A program made the position numbers and the translations under genes. The notes below the pieces were generated by a model. That model was not told the DNA's origin. It searched no databases and saw only the letters and a program-made list of their open reading frames with translations. DNA of 64,000 bases from Berkiella sp963829835 (lineage in GTDB: Bacteria; Pseudomonadota; Gammaproteobacteria; Berkiellales; Berkiellaceae): positions 2,914,001 to 2,978,000 of the forward strand of contig CAWHKC010000004.1 in NCBI GenBank assembly GCA_963829835.1, read 5' to 3'. The stretch's first letter is position 1. The number at the start of each line of letters is the position of its first letter. Of this stretch, positions 26,153 through 35,936 are shown piece after piece.

Positions 26153-28519
26153 TTACTTATTGCTCCACTTCCAATTTCGGATTTCGGGCATATCTTCACC
26201 ATGCTTATCGATATATATTTTATGTTCGATAAGTTTATCTTGGACCATCTGCTTCAGATAGGCTCCCTTGGCACCCAAATTTGGCAGTCTGTCTATCACA
26301 TCTTGCACTAGATGAAAGCGATCAATATCGTTTTGCACCCTTAAGTCGAAAGGTGTTGTGATGGTACCTTCTTCTTTATAACCCCGAACGTGAAGATTAA
26401 TATTACTCCGACGATAGGTGAGTTGGTGGATCAACCATGGATAGCCATGAAAGTTAAAGATAATGTGCTTATCTTTAGTAAAAAGTGAATCATAATCGTT
26501 GTCACTTAGGCCATGTGGATGCTCACTCTGAGGCTGTAACTTCATGAGATCGACCACATTTATTACCCTAATTTTCAAATCAGGTAAATATCTGCGTAAA
26601 ATGGAAACAGCCGCCAAAATCTCAAGTGTGGGGGTGTCGCCGCAGCATGCCATCACTACATCCGGCTCGGCGTCCTGATCGTTACTTGCCCATTGCCAAA
26701 TACCAATACCTTCGCTGCAATGTATTACCGCTGCTTCCATTGAAAGCCATTGCGGGAGAGCATGTTTTCCAGCTACCACCACGTTAACGTAGTGTCGGCT
26801 GCGCAAACAGTGATCAAAAACAGATAGTAAACAATTAGCATCAGGAGGTAAGTACACACGTACGATATCAGCTTTTTTGGTAATAACGTGATCTAGAAAT
26901 CCCGGATCTTGATGTGTAAAACCGTTATGATCTTGCTGCCATACATGGGAAGCGAGCAAATAATTCAGAGATGCAATCTTTCGACGCCATGGCAACTCTA
27001 GTGTAACCTTCAACCACTTGGCATGCTGACTGAACATAGAATCAACAATGCGTATGAATGCTTCATAACTGTTGAATAGTCCGTGCCGTCCGGTTAATAA
27101 ATAACCTTCTAACCAGCCCTCGCACTCATGCTCGCTGAGCATCGAGTCAATAACACGTCCAGTTGGCGCCAGAAATTCATCATTTTTTTGTGTTCGGGCT
27201 TCCCACTGACGATTGGTGACTTCAAAGACGGCTCCTAAAAGATTAGAAAGAGTCTCATCAGGGCCAAAAATGCGGAAATTACGATCTTGCTGGTTTAACT
27301 TGGTAACGTCACGCAGGAAATTTCCAAGCACAAGGGTATCTTGGGCAACAACTGCTCCGGGTGAAGGCACCGTCACTGCGTGTACATGGTAATCAGGCAT
27401 ACGCAAATCACGCAGCAGTCTGCCGCCATTAGTATGAGGATTGGCGCCCATGCGTCTGTCGCCTTTTGGCGCAAGATCAGCCAATTGCTGGATGAGTCTG
27501 CCATTCTCATCGAATAGCTCTTCAGGTTTGTAGCTCTTCATCCAGTTTTCAAGTAGCTTAACATGATTTGGGTGTTCAGCATCCACCAATAATGGCACCT
27601 GATGTGATCGAAACGTACCTTCAATTTGCAAACCATCAACAACTTTGGGTCCAGTCCAACCCTTTGGTGATCGCAGGACAATCATAGGCCAACGGGGACG
27701 CGTCGTATCGTTTTTATTTCGCGCATTGCTTTGAAGCTGGTGAATATCTTTGATGACTTTGTCCAATGTACTGGCCATCAGTTGGTGCATCACTTGCGGC
27801 TCATCACCTTCTACAAAGTAAGGTGTCCAGCCACAACCTCGTAGAAATTGTTCCAATTCATCGTGATCAATTCGAGCAAGAACGGTAGGATTGCTGATTT
27901 TATAGCCATTAAGATGTAGTATCGGTAATACAACGCCATCTGTTAGTGGATTAAGAAATTTATTGGATTGCCATGAGGTTGCCAATGGACCAGTTTCCGC
28001 TTCACCGTCCCCAATAATGCAAGCAACAATCAGATCAGGGTTATCGAATACAGCGCCAAAGGCATGGCTAAGTGAATAACCAAGTTCACCTCCTTCGTGA
28101 ATTGATCCAGGAGTGGTCGGTGCAACATGGCTTGAAATTCCACCAGGAAATGAAAATTGTGTGAACAGCTTTTTCAACCCAGCTTCATCTAGGCTGACAT
28201 TTGGATAAATTTCACTGTAGGTCCCTTCAAGGTAAGTATTACCCACCAACGCAGCCCCCCCATGTCCGGGACCTGAGATATAGAACATATCTAAATCGTA
28301 CTCTTTGATAACGCGATTCAAATGCACATAGATAAAATTCTGCCCAGGCGTTGTTCCCCAATGCCCAACTACCAACGGCTTCACATGTGACAATTCGAGG
28401 GGTTCTTTCAGAAGAGGATTATCATACAGATAAATCTGACCGACTGATACATAGTTGGCTGCACGCCAATACGCATTTATCTTCTGGAGTAGTTCATGCG
28501 AAAGTACTTTTGTATTCAT
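26153..28519 (-). CDS. xfp: Xylulose-5-phosphate / fructose-6-phosphate phosphoketolase
   Basis: A 788-residue full-length thiamine-diphosphate enzyme. It splits xylulose-5-phosphate (or fructose-6-phosphate) with phosphate into acetyl phosphate and glyceraldehyde-3-phosphate (or erythrose-4-phosphate). Family signatures are the N-terminal VGHWGTTPGQNFIYVHLN near residue 50, SGPGHGGAA near 80, and the ThDP/Mg motif GDGEAETGPLATSWQSNKF near 170. The gene starts 13 bp after the proton-ATPase gene ends, so the two are co-transcribed. No acetate kinase is in the window; acetyl phosphate could go to acetate or acetyl-CoA elsewhere. Confidence 0.97.
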   Translation of the reverse strand: MNTKVLSHELLQKINAYWRAANYVSVGQIYLYDNPLLKEPLELSHVKPLVVGHWGTTPGQNFIYVHLNRVIKEYDLDMFYISGPGHGGAALVGNTYLEGTYSEIYPNVSLDEAGLKKLFTQFSFPGGISSHVAPTTPGSIHEGGELGYSLSHAFGAVFDNPDLIVACIIGDGEAETGPLATSWQSNKFLNPLTDGVVLPILHLNGYKISNPTVLARIDHDELEQFLRGCGWTPYFVEGDEPQVMHQLMASTLDKVIKDIHQLQSNARNKNDTTRPRWPMIVLRSPKGWTGPKVVDGLQIEGTFRSHQVPLLVDAEHPNHVKLLENWMKSYKPEELFDENGRLIQQLADLAPKGDRRMGANPHTNGGRLLRDLRMPDYHVHAVTVPSPGAVVAQDTLVLGNFLRDVTKLNQQDRNFRIFGPDETLSNLLGAVFEVTNRQWEARTQKNDEFLAPTGRVIDSMLSEHECEGWLEGYLLTGRHGLFNSYEAFIRIVDSMFSQHAKWLKVTLELPWRRKIASLNYLLASHVWQQDHNGFTHQDPGFLDHVITKKADIVRVYLPPDANCLLSVFDHCLRSRHYVNVVVAGKHALPQWLSMEAAVIHCSEGIGIWQWASNDQDAEPDVVMACCGDTPTLEILAAVSILRRYLPDLKIRVINVVDLMKLQPQSEHPHGLSDNDYDSLFTKDKHIIFNFHGYPWLIHQLTYRRSNINLHVRGYKEEGTITTPFDLRVQNDIDRFHLVQDVIDRLPNLGAKGAYLKQMVQDKLIEHKIYIDKHGEDMPEIRNWKWSNK

Positions 28520-28532
28520 AGTATTATGTTAC

Positions 28533-30914
28533 CTAAGATGTCTTTTTAGATTCTTTACTTATTAATTTGTATACTAATATTTTGACAATACTGGCAACAC
28601 CCGTCCAAGCTAAGGCATATAACCATACAATTACCGCATAAGTCCAACCTATTGGCGTTAAGAGCCATCCATATACTACAGCTAAAGTTCCGACTAATTG
28701 GGTTGCTTCAATGATGACAACAAGCCGCCAATTTGGCCAGGGACGCTCCCAAAGAACGCCGGTATTTCTTGTTACATATATTGTTAAGTGACCGGCCACT
28801 AATAATTTTAGGAAAATAATGGATTGAATAATTTCTTTTGATAATTGAAAATGCTTTAATACAATAACAAATAATAAAAAGGTACTACAAACGCCTAACA
28901 CACCTAGTACTGTGCTTAGTATTAAAACACGTTTCATATTCCAACGTACCGGCGCTGCTGAAATTGGTGCATTATCATAAGCAATCATCATAATTGGAAA
29001 ATCATTCAAAACTGCTAACAGCACAATCATAATTGCTGTTACTGGATAAAAATTAAAAGCGAGAATGCTTAAAGAGATAAATAAAAGTACCCTAATTGTT
29101 TCAGCTATACGATAAACCGCATAACTATTCATACGCTCAAATATTTTTCTTGCTTCTTGAATCGCGCGAATAATAACATTGAGACCAGGATCTGTCAGAA
29201 TGAGCGCAGCCGCAGAACGTGCCGCATCAGTTGCGCCACTAACCGCAATACCTACATCTGCTTGTTTCAGTGCTGGGGCATCGTTAACACCATCGCCAGT
29301 CATGCCAACAATGTGATTTTCAGCCTGATAAGCTTTTACAATTTCAAACTTATGCTCTGGAAAAACTTCTGAAAATCCATCGTATTGGTCAAGATTTTTA
29401 GCAATAAATTTGTTATCTTTAAATACATCTGGCGCCGGAACAATATTTACACCTAAGTTTAATTTTCCGGCTATTTCTTTTGCAATCGCAGTATGATCTC
29501 CAGTCAACATTTTTACCTTAACACCCATTTTTTCAGCTAGCATAATCGTCTGGGCTGAATCTACTCTAGGTGGGTCAAACAAGGGTATCAATCCCAAAAA
29601 TATCCACTTATCATTTGTTTTCTTGGCAACTCCCAGCGTTCTATAACCTTGCGTGCCCAGTTGATTGACCTTACCTTCAACTTGCTTATGGAGCGTGGGA
29701 TTTTGAACCAAATTAAGAATAACTTGAGGTGCCCCTTTAGATACTTCAAAAGTGTTATTATCAAATCTTATTTCAGCTATGGTGCGTTTTTGGGCAGCAT
29801 CAAAGGGAGTGAATTTTATAACTTTATACTGTTTGAGATTTATTTTCTTAGAAATATTTTGCAATATAGTTTTATCGATTTCATCATTTGATTGTTCTTC
29901 AGTTGCAAGTGCTGCAGCAAGCATCAAATCTTCCTTGGTAGTGTCTTCAAAAACAATGGGTTCACCAATTGTTAATTTGTTTTGAGTAAGTGTTCCTGTT
30001 TTATCTGAACATAAAATATCAATGCCGGCTAATTCTTCAATGGAAACTAATTTTGAAACAATGGCTTTCATTTTTGCTAGCTGTAATGCCCCAACGGCCA
30101 TTGTTACTGAAAGAACAGCTGGTAAAGCAACTGGTATGGCTGCAATGGTTAATATTAATGCAAAAAGAATGGTATCCATGAATGGATCATGTCTTAAAAG
30201 AGTTACCGTCAATATTAAGGCAACTAAACACAGCGTGATGACAATTAAATAATTTCCAATTTTTAAAACAGCTTTTTGAAAATGCGAACGTGGTTCAGCT
30301 GTTTCAACTAGTTTTGCTGTTCGACCGAAATAAGTATTCATCCCTGTGCCCGTAACAATTCCACGCATCTCACCAAATTTCACGATAGCACTTGAATAAA
30401 CACCATCGCCTACTTTCTTATCAACGGGCAATGATTCACCTGTCAATGCTGATTGATCAACACTAAGATAACTTCCTGCAATCAATTTCATGTCTGCAGG
30501 GATAATATTCCCATTTACAATGAAGACGATATCACCAGGAACTAAATGACTTGCAGGAACCATCTGCCATTTACTATCGCGTAAGACGCGTGATGTTAAA
30601 GCCAATTTTTTCTTTAAAGCTTCGATTGCATTATCGGCTTGATATTCTTGCCAAAATCCAACGCAAGCATTTATCATGAGCAAAATAACTATAATGATAA
30701 ATTCTTGCCAACGGTGGGCAATGCCGGAAAGAATAACGGCTGTTTCAATCATCCAAGGAATAGGTCCCCAGAAATATTTAAAAAATTTAATAAATAAACT
30801 TGTTTTTTTTTCAACAATTGAATTTTCGCCCAATTTTTTTAGCCGATCACTTGCCTGTGCCGCTGTGAGACCAACATTGGGGTCTGTTTTTAAATAAGAT
30901 TCATCTAAACTCAT
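28533..30914 (-). CDS. Plasma-membrane proton-pumping P-type ATPase (P3A)
   Basis: A 793-residue inner-membrane pump that would export H+ using ATP. The order of parts is correct: N-terminal helix pair (GLTAAQASDRLKKLGENSI), transmembrane segments with WGPIPWMIE near residue 50, actuator motif SALTGES near 155, phosphorylation motif DKTGTLTQNK near 306, hinge TGDGVNDAPALKQADVGIA near 545, and a C-terminal set of membrane helices. It is closest in type to PMA1-like ATPases found in some bacteria. It leads an operon with phosphoketolase, whose acid products would give the pump a clear use. A candidate LexA-like box lies about 105 bp upstream. Confidence 0.93.
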   Translation of the reverse strand: MSLDESYLKTDPNVGLTAAQASDRLKKLGENSIVEKKTSLFIKFFKYFWGPIPWMIETAVILSGIAHRWQEFIIIVILLMINACVGFWQEYQADNAIEALKKKLALTSRVLRDSKWQMVPASHLVPGDIVFIVNGNIIPADMKLIAGSYLSVDQSALTGESLPVDKKVGDGVYSSAIVKFGEMRGIVTGTGMNTYFGRTAKLVETAEPRSHFQKAVLKIGNYLIVITLCLVALILTVTLLRHDPFMDTILFALILTIAAIPVALPAVLSVTMAVGALQLAKMKAIVSKLVSIEELAGIDILCSDKTGTLTQNKLTIGEPIVFEDTTKEDLMLAAALATEEQSNDEIDKTILQNISKKINLKQYKVIKFTPFDAAQKRTIAEIRFDNNTFEVSKGAPQVILNLVQNPTLHKQVEGKVNQLGTQGYRTLGVAKKTNDKWIFLGLIPLFDPPRVDSAQTIMLAEKMGVKVKMLTGDHTAIAKEIAGKLNLGVNIVPAPDVFKDNKFIAKNLDQYDGFSEVFPEHKFEIVKAYQAENHIVGMTGDGVNDAPALKQADVGIAVSGATDAARSAAALILTDPGLNVIIRAIQEARKIFERMNSYAVYRIAETIRVLLFISLSILAFNFYPVTAIMIVLLAVLNDFPIMMIAYDNAPISAAPVRWNMKRVLILSTVLGVLGVCSTFLLFVIVLKHFQLSKEIIQSIIFLKLLVAGHLTIYVTRNTGVLWERPWPNWRLVVIIEATQLVGTLAVVYGWLLTPIGWTYAVIVWLYALAWTGVASIVKILVYKLISKESKKTS

Positions 30915-31019
30915 ATATATATTTACCTAAAATGAGTAGCTATACTTAATTTCAGCAATGGTGCTAAGTAAATAGGCAATCACTTAAGTTTAGACCCCTG
31001 TGCCTAAAGAGCTAAACTA

Positions 31020-31039
31020 TACTGTAAATACATACAGTT
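31020..31039. promoter_or_regulatory. LexA-like (SOS box) palindrome upstream of the proton-ATPase operon
   Basis: TACTGTAAATACATACAGTT matches the enterobacterial LexA consensus (TACTG, ten mainly alternating TA, CAGTA) at 17 of 20 positions by my count, with both CTGT and ACAG half-sites intact. It sits about 105 bp before the ATPase start codon. Some Legionellales lack a LexA system, so the binding protein is uncertain. Confidence 0.45.
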
Positions 31040-31119
31040 TAATTTCAAATGCGTGCCAGAGTTGGTTTAACATTGTTCTCGTCTCTATATTCTTCAATTA
31101 TTACCAACTCAAAATGTGT

Positions 31120-31572
31120 TTATTTTCCACGAATTAATAGTACAGGGATATTAGAACAGCGAACAACACCTTCTGCTACACTACCGAGCAGAATGCGATT
31201 AAAGCCTCGTCTTCCATGAGTACCAATAACGAGAAGATCAGCAGCCCAAGAATTCGCTTCTTCTACGATTTCTTCTTCAACTCTTCGATCAGTTCTACCC
31301 AGCTCAACCAATTTTGTTTCATAATTCTTAAAACCTGTTTTCTGAATATCAGCTTCTGTGTCTTTTATTACTTCTATACCTGCAACCCTCATAGCATCTT
31401 CAACATCTTTAGGATTAATAGGTTGCATACTCCAATTAACGTAAATCGAATCTATAACATGTATAACACGTAAGAATGAAGACAATTCATTGGCTATTTT
31501 AATAGCCTCTTTGAGCGCTAACTTACCTGTTGAGCTACCATCTACTGTTACTAGAATTTTTTTATAAATCAT
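31120..31572 (-). CDS. Universal stress protein (UspA family)
   Basis: A 150-residue single-domain Usp. It begins YKKILVTVDGSSTGKLALKEA, has the Asp for ATP near residue 10, and ends with the ATP-binding motif GTHGRRGFNRILLGSVAEGVVR (G-x2-G-x9-G-S) and IPVLLIRGK. It is thus probably an ATP-binding Usp active as a dimer in the cytosol. It follows the TolC-family gene by 29 bp with AAAGGA before its ATG, so it may end the exporter transcript. Usp genes often sit with phosphoketolase and ion pumps in stress islands, as here. Confidence 0.93.
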   Translation of the reverse strand: MIYKKILVTVDGSSTGKLALKEAIKIANELSSFLRVIHVIDSIYVNWSMQPINPKDVEDAMRVAGIEVIKDTEADIQKTGFKNYETKLVELGRTDRRVEEEIVEEANSWAADLLVIGTHGRRGFNRILLGSVAEGVVRCSNIPVLLIRGK

Positions 31573-31601
31573 TGAATAATCCTTTCATAACAAACCTTAT
31601 T

Positions 31602-33038
31602 TCAAATACCAAGGCCTAATGAGACATAAACTTGAACAATATCTTCAGCCACTGCTAATTTTTGATTGATGTAGTTGTATTCATTTTGAAGGTAATTAAG
31701 ATTAATTTCTAAATATCCAGTGTAATCTGTTAGTCCACCTTGATATTGAGCATCGGTGAGCATTAATTTATCTTTTGTATTGATAATCTGGTTTTCAAAG
31801 GCTAGTAATGCCTCATTATCTTCCTTGTAAGAAACTAAAGCACTATCAACTTGGGTGAAAGCATTTATCACCGCATTTTTATAATTTAAAATAGCAGCTT
31901 GGTATTGAAAATTGGCTCGCTCATATTCACTCATTCTTATTTTATAATCAAAAACAAATTGGGTGATATTTAATCCATAATTCCAATAGGAATTTGCACT
32001 AGAAATTAGATTGGATAATGCGGAACTGGCATAACCATAGTCCCCTGTGAGACTTATGTTCGGGAGAAAATTAGCAATAGTTTGTTTTTCCATATACCCA
32101 GCAGAGAGAACTTGATAATAAGCTTCTTGAATATCGGGCCTATTTGCTATCATCCTTGCAGGTATGCCTTCTGGAATGAGATGATTGAGATGAACATGTT
32201 CAAATCGATTATCTACAGTCAGATTGAAGTTCTCTGGATATTCACCACATAAGTAAGCAAGGGTATATTGAAATACTTGACCTTGTTTCTCTAATGTATT
32301 GATATTGGACTTTATTATTTCGACTTGATTTTTAGCATCATCTAAGGTACTAAAATCAATTAATCCACTTTCGTATTGTGTGGTATATAATTGTACAATT
32401 TCTTTTGCACTTTTGAGCTGTTCGCTTAGATTTATAAGATTTGAATTGATAGCTTCTATTTGAAAATAGATGTTTACCACACTACTGATAATCGTTAATT
32501 TTACCTGTTTGCTGTCCGCGATACTCACAGATTGATTAGCTTGAGCTTGTTTAACGCTATTCCTTATTTGGTTCCATACATCGACTTGGTACGAGCCGGA
32601 GAGTGTTAATTCTTGTAAATTAAAGATCCTTGAAAAACTTGAGCTACTAGGATTAACTGAGTTTGTGCTTACGTTAGCATTACCATTAGCATTCGCTAAA
32701 GCTGCTGCAGATTTATTTCGCGAAGAATTAAAACTCATATTCACTTGAGGGAAAAGATTTGATAGATTTTGAGTTACATACGTGCAGGCTATTTCAATAT
32801 TCTTAAGCGCAATTTTATAGCTGTAATTATTTTTAATAGCCAGATTTACAAATAAATTTAATTTTTCATCATTAAAATTTTCCCACCATGCATCTTTTAA
32901 ATTTATGCTTGTTTCTTTTATTGCAGGCTTAAAAAAATGAGGATTGTTTAAAGCAGGAACTTCTGGTTTTTTATACAAAGTGCAACCATTAGAAAATATG
33001 CTTAAGGATCCAATGACATAGCAAAACGTTTTTTTCAT
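31602..33038 (-). CDS. Outer-membrane efflux lipoprotein (TolC/NodT family)
   Basis: A 478-residue protein with a lipoprotein signal (MKKTFCYVIGSLSIFSNGC, modified Cys at 19), then the two repeated helical OEP domains typical of TolC-like channels. NodT-family features include DAWWENFNDEKLNLFVNLA near residue 49 and IPARMIANRPDIQEAYYQV near 292. It forms the outer-membrane duct for the exporter encoded just upstream. Its ATG overlaps the HlyD stop as ATGA, so translation is probably coupled. Confidence 0.93.
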   Translation of the reverse strand: MKKTFCYVIGSLSIFSNGCTLYKKPEVPALNNPHFFKPAIKETSINLKDAWWENFNDEKLNLFVNLAIKNNYSYKIALKNIEIACTYVTQNLSNLFPQVNMSFNSSRNKSAAALANANGNANVSTNSVNPSSSSFSRIFNLQELTLSGSYQVDVWNQIRNSVKQAQANQSVSIADSKQVKLTIISSVVNIYFQIEAINSNLINLSEQLKSAKEIVQLYTTQYESGLIDFSTLDDAKNQVEIIKSNINTLEKQGQVFQYTLAYLCGEYPENFNLTVDNRFEHVHLNHLIPEGIPARMIANRPDIQEAYYQVLSAGYMEKQTIANFLPNISLTGDYGYASSALSNLISSANSYWNYGLNITQFVFDYKIRMSEYERANFQYQAAILNYKNAVINAFTQVDSALVSYKEDNEALLAFENQIINTKDKLMLTDAQYQGGLTDYTGYLEINLNYLQNEYNYINQKLAVAEDIVQVYVSLGLGI

Positions 33039-33967
33039 GCTTTACCTTTTAGATAAACATCAACCAATTGTCCAGGAAAAACATTAATATCATCTGGTTT
33101 CTTAAACTTAAAGATAATTGGCAATACCCTTACGTCTACTCTTTCATTTCGCTGATCTGAAAGTTCAATGTTTGGGATGGTGTAAGGTTGAATGCCTACG
33201 TATTCTAGGGCAATACTTCTGTTGTTTAAGCCTCTGATAAACATAGTGCCTTCTAATGTAGAAGGGTTAGGTAAATGCGGTGTTAAAATTTCATCAACAT
33301 ATGATCTTACTTGTAAATATGGCGAATCAGTGCCCATCTGAACTGAAGGAATATATCCTTGAGTATAAGTATCATAGCTACCAACAGGTGATACATAATC
33401 ACCAACTGAAGGTACAACACGCAATACTACCCCATCAATGGGGGCTTTTATGATGTATTCACTTAGCAGATTTTTATCAGCGTTATATTGTTTAACGCTA
33501 ACAGACAAAGTTGCTTTTGCAATTTCAACAGCGTTTATTGCATTATCTAATGCATTTTTGCTCACCGATTTAGGATTTATCAAATAAGATTTTTGAATTT
33601 TATCTAATTGTTCTTGGACATTTATAAGATTTGCTTTATTTAATTCAATTTGAGCTAGATCTTTTTCAACTATTTCGCGCTGTACTAAATCGAATATCGC
33701 CAATATGGGGTCATTTTTTTTAACTTTTTGACCATCTTTTACATATATTTTAGTTACCCTATTGGAAACTTCAGCATATATATTCATATTCGACCCAGTG
33801 GGTTGGTAACTCTCAATTATGCCTGTGGCATAAATACCTTTCTCATAGGGATTATAGCTGATAGCAATGGGGGGCTGAACTGCATTTCTTTCGTTATAAA
33901 TGATAGCGCTAATGATTCCAACGATAATTCCCAAGGTTGCAATTATCAATAATATTCTAATTTTCAT
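33035..33967 (-). CDS. HlyD/DevB-type periplasmic adaptor (membrane fusion protein)
   Basis: A 310-residue protein with an N-terminal membrane anchor (residues 4-24), a lipoyl-like half (GIIESYQPTGSNMNIYAEV; VKDGQKVKKNDPILAIFD near 80), a short helical hairpin (residues 95-150), the second lipoyl half (YIIKAPIDGVVLRVVPSVGDYV) and a beta-barrel domain. It would bridge the inner-membrane permease and the TolC-like channel. It overlaps the ATPase gene by 11 bp and the outer-membrane gene by 4 bp. It is shorter than HlyD and resembles DevB/MacA-type adaptors. Confidence 0.92.
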   Translation of the reverse strand: MKIRILLIIATLGIIVGIISAIIYNERNAVQPPIAISYNPYEKGIYATGIIESYQPTGSNMNIYAEVSNRVTKIYVKDGQKVKKNDPILAIFDLVQREIVEKDLAQIELNKANLINVQEQLDKIQKSYLINPKSVSKNALDNAINAVEIAKATLSVSVKQYNADKNLLSEYIIKAPIDGVVLRVVPSVGDYVSPVGSYDTYTQGYIPSVQMGTDSPYLQVRSYVDEILTPHLPNPSTLEGTMFIRGLNNRSIALEYVGIQPYTIPNIELSDQRNERVDVRVLPIIFKFKKPDDINVFPGQLVDVYLKGKA

Positions 33968-34649
33968 CTAACACCCCGATATCGCCTTTCATGATTCCAT
34001 CTTCCATCTTGATGATGCGAGTTGCAGAATCGTAAATTCTGTTATCATGTGTTACCACAATAATGGCGCGCTTATCACTCAAAATATTCTCCCTGATAAA
34101 TGAAATAATCCTTCTACCTGTCTCTCCATCCAAGGAAGCGGTAGGCTCATCAAATATGAGTAAATCCGGTTTTGTGATGATAGCTCTTGCAATCGCAACG
34201 CGTTGCTGTTCACCAATGCTTAATTTATAAGGCCGCAAATCGACTCGTTTTCCAAGCCCTACAATTTCCATTGCTTTAGCGGCCTCAGCTAGCGAATATT
34301 CCCATTCCTTTTTTTGTAATATCAAAGGAATCGCAACATTTTCTTTACTAGTAAGCTTGTCAAACAGATGAAAATCTTGAAATACAAATCCGATTGTATG
34401 TAATCTAAAGTCTGTTAGCGCATCATCCTCTAGTTGCCAAATATTTTTTTCTTCAATAGTGACAGATCCTTCGTTGGGTCTGAGGATTCCAGATATAATA
34501 CTTAACAACGTTGTTTTACCAGATCCCGATGGACCGACAATGTAAAGCATTTCCCCATAATTAACATCAAAACTTACATTTTTAACTGCATAAGTTTTAT
34601 TATCACCTTCACCAAACCATTTTGTTATATTCCTTGCTGTAAGGATCAC
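33957..34649 (-). CDS. ABC transporter ATPase (MacB/LolD/DevA type)
   Basis: A 230-residue nucleotide-binding protein. GTG at 34649 (MILTARNITKWFGEG) is preferred because AGAGGT lies 5 nt upstream; a TTG further up lies inside the preceding gene. Walker A is GPSGSGKTTLL near residue 38, the signature is LSIGEQQRVAIARA near 140, and Walker B is LLIFDEPTASLD near 162. It powers the FtsX-type permease encoded immediately upstream. The signature has IGEQ rather than SGGQ, seen in some members of this subfamily. Confidence 0.94.
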   Translation of the reverse strand: MILTARNITKWFGEGDNKTYAVKNVSFDVNYGEMLYIVGPSGSGKTTLLSIISGILRPNEGSVTIEEKNIWQLEDDALTDFRLHTIGFVFQDFHLFDKLTSKENVAIPLILQKKEWEYSLAEAAKAMEIVGLGKRVDLRPYKLSIGEQQRVAIARAIITKPDLLIFDEPTASLDGETGRRIISFIRENILSDKRAIIVVTHDNRIYDSATRIIKMEDGIMKGDIGVLDEN

Positions 34650-34650
34650 A

Positions 34651-35787
34651 TTAACCTCTAAAAATATCAAAAGGATCGATTCTGGTGACTTTTCTTATAC
34701 CGAGATAACTTGAAAATAAGATAATGATTAGAACCATGAAAAACGAAACAGCTAAATTTTGATAGGTAATCAATGATGCAAATTCAGGTAATCGATATTT
34801 TGCTAGGGCAATCAATACAGAGGCTATTAATACCCCAAAGCCATAACCTAAAAAACCGACAATTGCGGATTGAAAAAAGATCATTTTAATCAGCTCGTGT
34901 TTCTTTGCTCCAATAGCTTTTAAGGCGCCAAACTCTTCAAGATTTTCTAACACAAAGGTGTAAAAGGTTTGTCCAGCAATAGATAAACCAACGATGAAAC
35001 TGATTAATGTCATAATCAACACATTCGTTCCTAAGCCTGTCTGATAAAGATAATAATCTCTATTCTTATTAATAAATTCATATTGGGTGAGTACATCATA
35101 GCCAAGTGCTTTTACTTGTTTTTTAATATAGGGAATATCTGTAACCGATTTGGGTTCAACAAGAACATATGTAATGGTAAAGCGCAATGTTGGCAAATCT
35201 GATCTGGCACGATTAAAAGTAGTATAAAGGGTAGGTGTGCCAAATAAGCCACTCACAACCCCTTTACCATATCCTACTATAACCCCACGATGATCATTTA
35301 CTTCAAATGTTGTGCCAATCTCAGGATTATTGAATTTGTGAAATTCAGCATCCTTCATGATGATATAGGCATCATCATTGAATAGATCGAAAATGCTGCC
35401 TTTAATTATCTCAGGTCTGCCAAATAGCGTCGAATCATCTAAACCAATAATACTGACAGACTGATATTGTCCGGTAGATAATTTTACTAGTCCACCGCCT
35501 GAGTAAAGAGGTACAGCAAATTTTACGCCTTTGATACTTCTGCAGGCATCCAGAATGTAATCGGGTATAGGAATGTTATCGGATTGAATATTAACTGAAG
35601 GGTCCATCACCCAGAGCTTTGCGCCTATATTGAAAATATTGGCGCCAGATCGATACATGACCCCTGAAAAGACAGACGTCATTTGCATCATGAGAAAAAC
35701 AGCAAAGGTAATGCCAAGGATTAGGGTAATAAATTTACCACGATCATTGGCTAAGAGCTTAAGCGCTATTTGAAGCAACCCATCCAT
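34651..35787 (-). CDS. FtsX/DevC-type ABC transporter permease
   Basis: A 378-residue inner-membrane protein with one N-terminal membrane helix (residues 17-38), a large periplasmic MacB-like domain (about 45-250), and three C-terminal helices containing the FtsX signature LEEFGALKAIGAKKHELIKMI near 288. It is the first gene of the exporter operon permease-ATPase-adaptor-channel. This gene order and subunit set match the DevBCA-TolC type of MacB-like exporters, which move lipids or peptides from the periplasm or inner membrane. The substrate is unknown. AAGGT precedes the ATG. Confidence 0.92.
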   Translation of the reverse strand: MDGLLQIALKLLANDRGKFITLILGITFAVFLMMQMTSVFSGVMYRSGANIFNIGAKLWVMDPSVNIQSDNIPIPDYILDACRSIKGVKFAVPLYSGGGLVKLSTGQYQSVSIIGLDDSTLFGRPEIIKGSIFDLFNDDAYIIMKDAEFHKFNNPEIGTTFEVNDHRGVIVGYGKGVVSGLFGTPTLYTTFNRARSDLPTLRFTITYVLVEPKSVTDIPYIKKQVKALGYDVLTQYEFINKNRDYYLYQTGLGTNVLIMTLISFIVGLSIAGQTFYTFVLENLEEFGALKAIGAKKHELIKMIFFQSAIVGFLGYGFGVLIASVLIALAKYRLPEFASLITYQNLAVSFFMVLIIILFSSYLGIRKVTRIDPFDIFRG

Positions 35788-35936
35788 GGCTTACCTTATT
35801 GTCTTACCGACCGCAAAGCTAGAAAGATAAATTGGTGCTGAGCAACTATTTTACCTTTTAAAATAGTACCATGCTTATATTGATTTATAACAGTTTAAAA
35901 TGAGTTGAATTAAACGAGGATTGCTATCTTTTTGAA

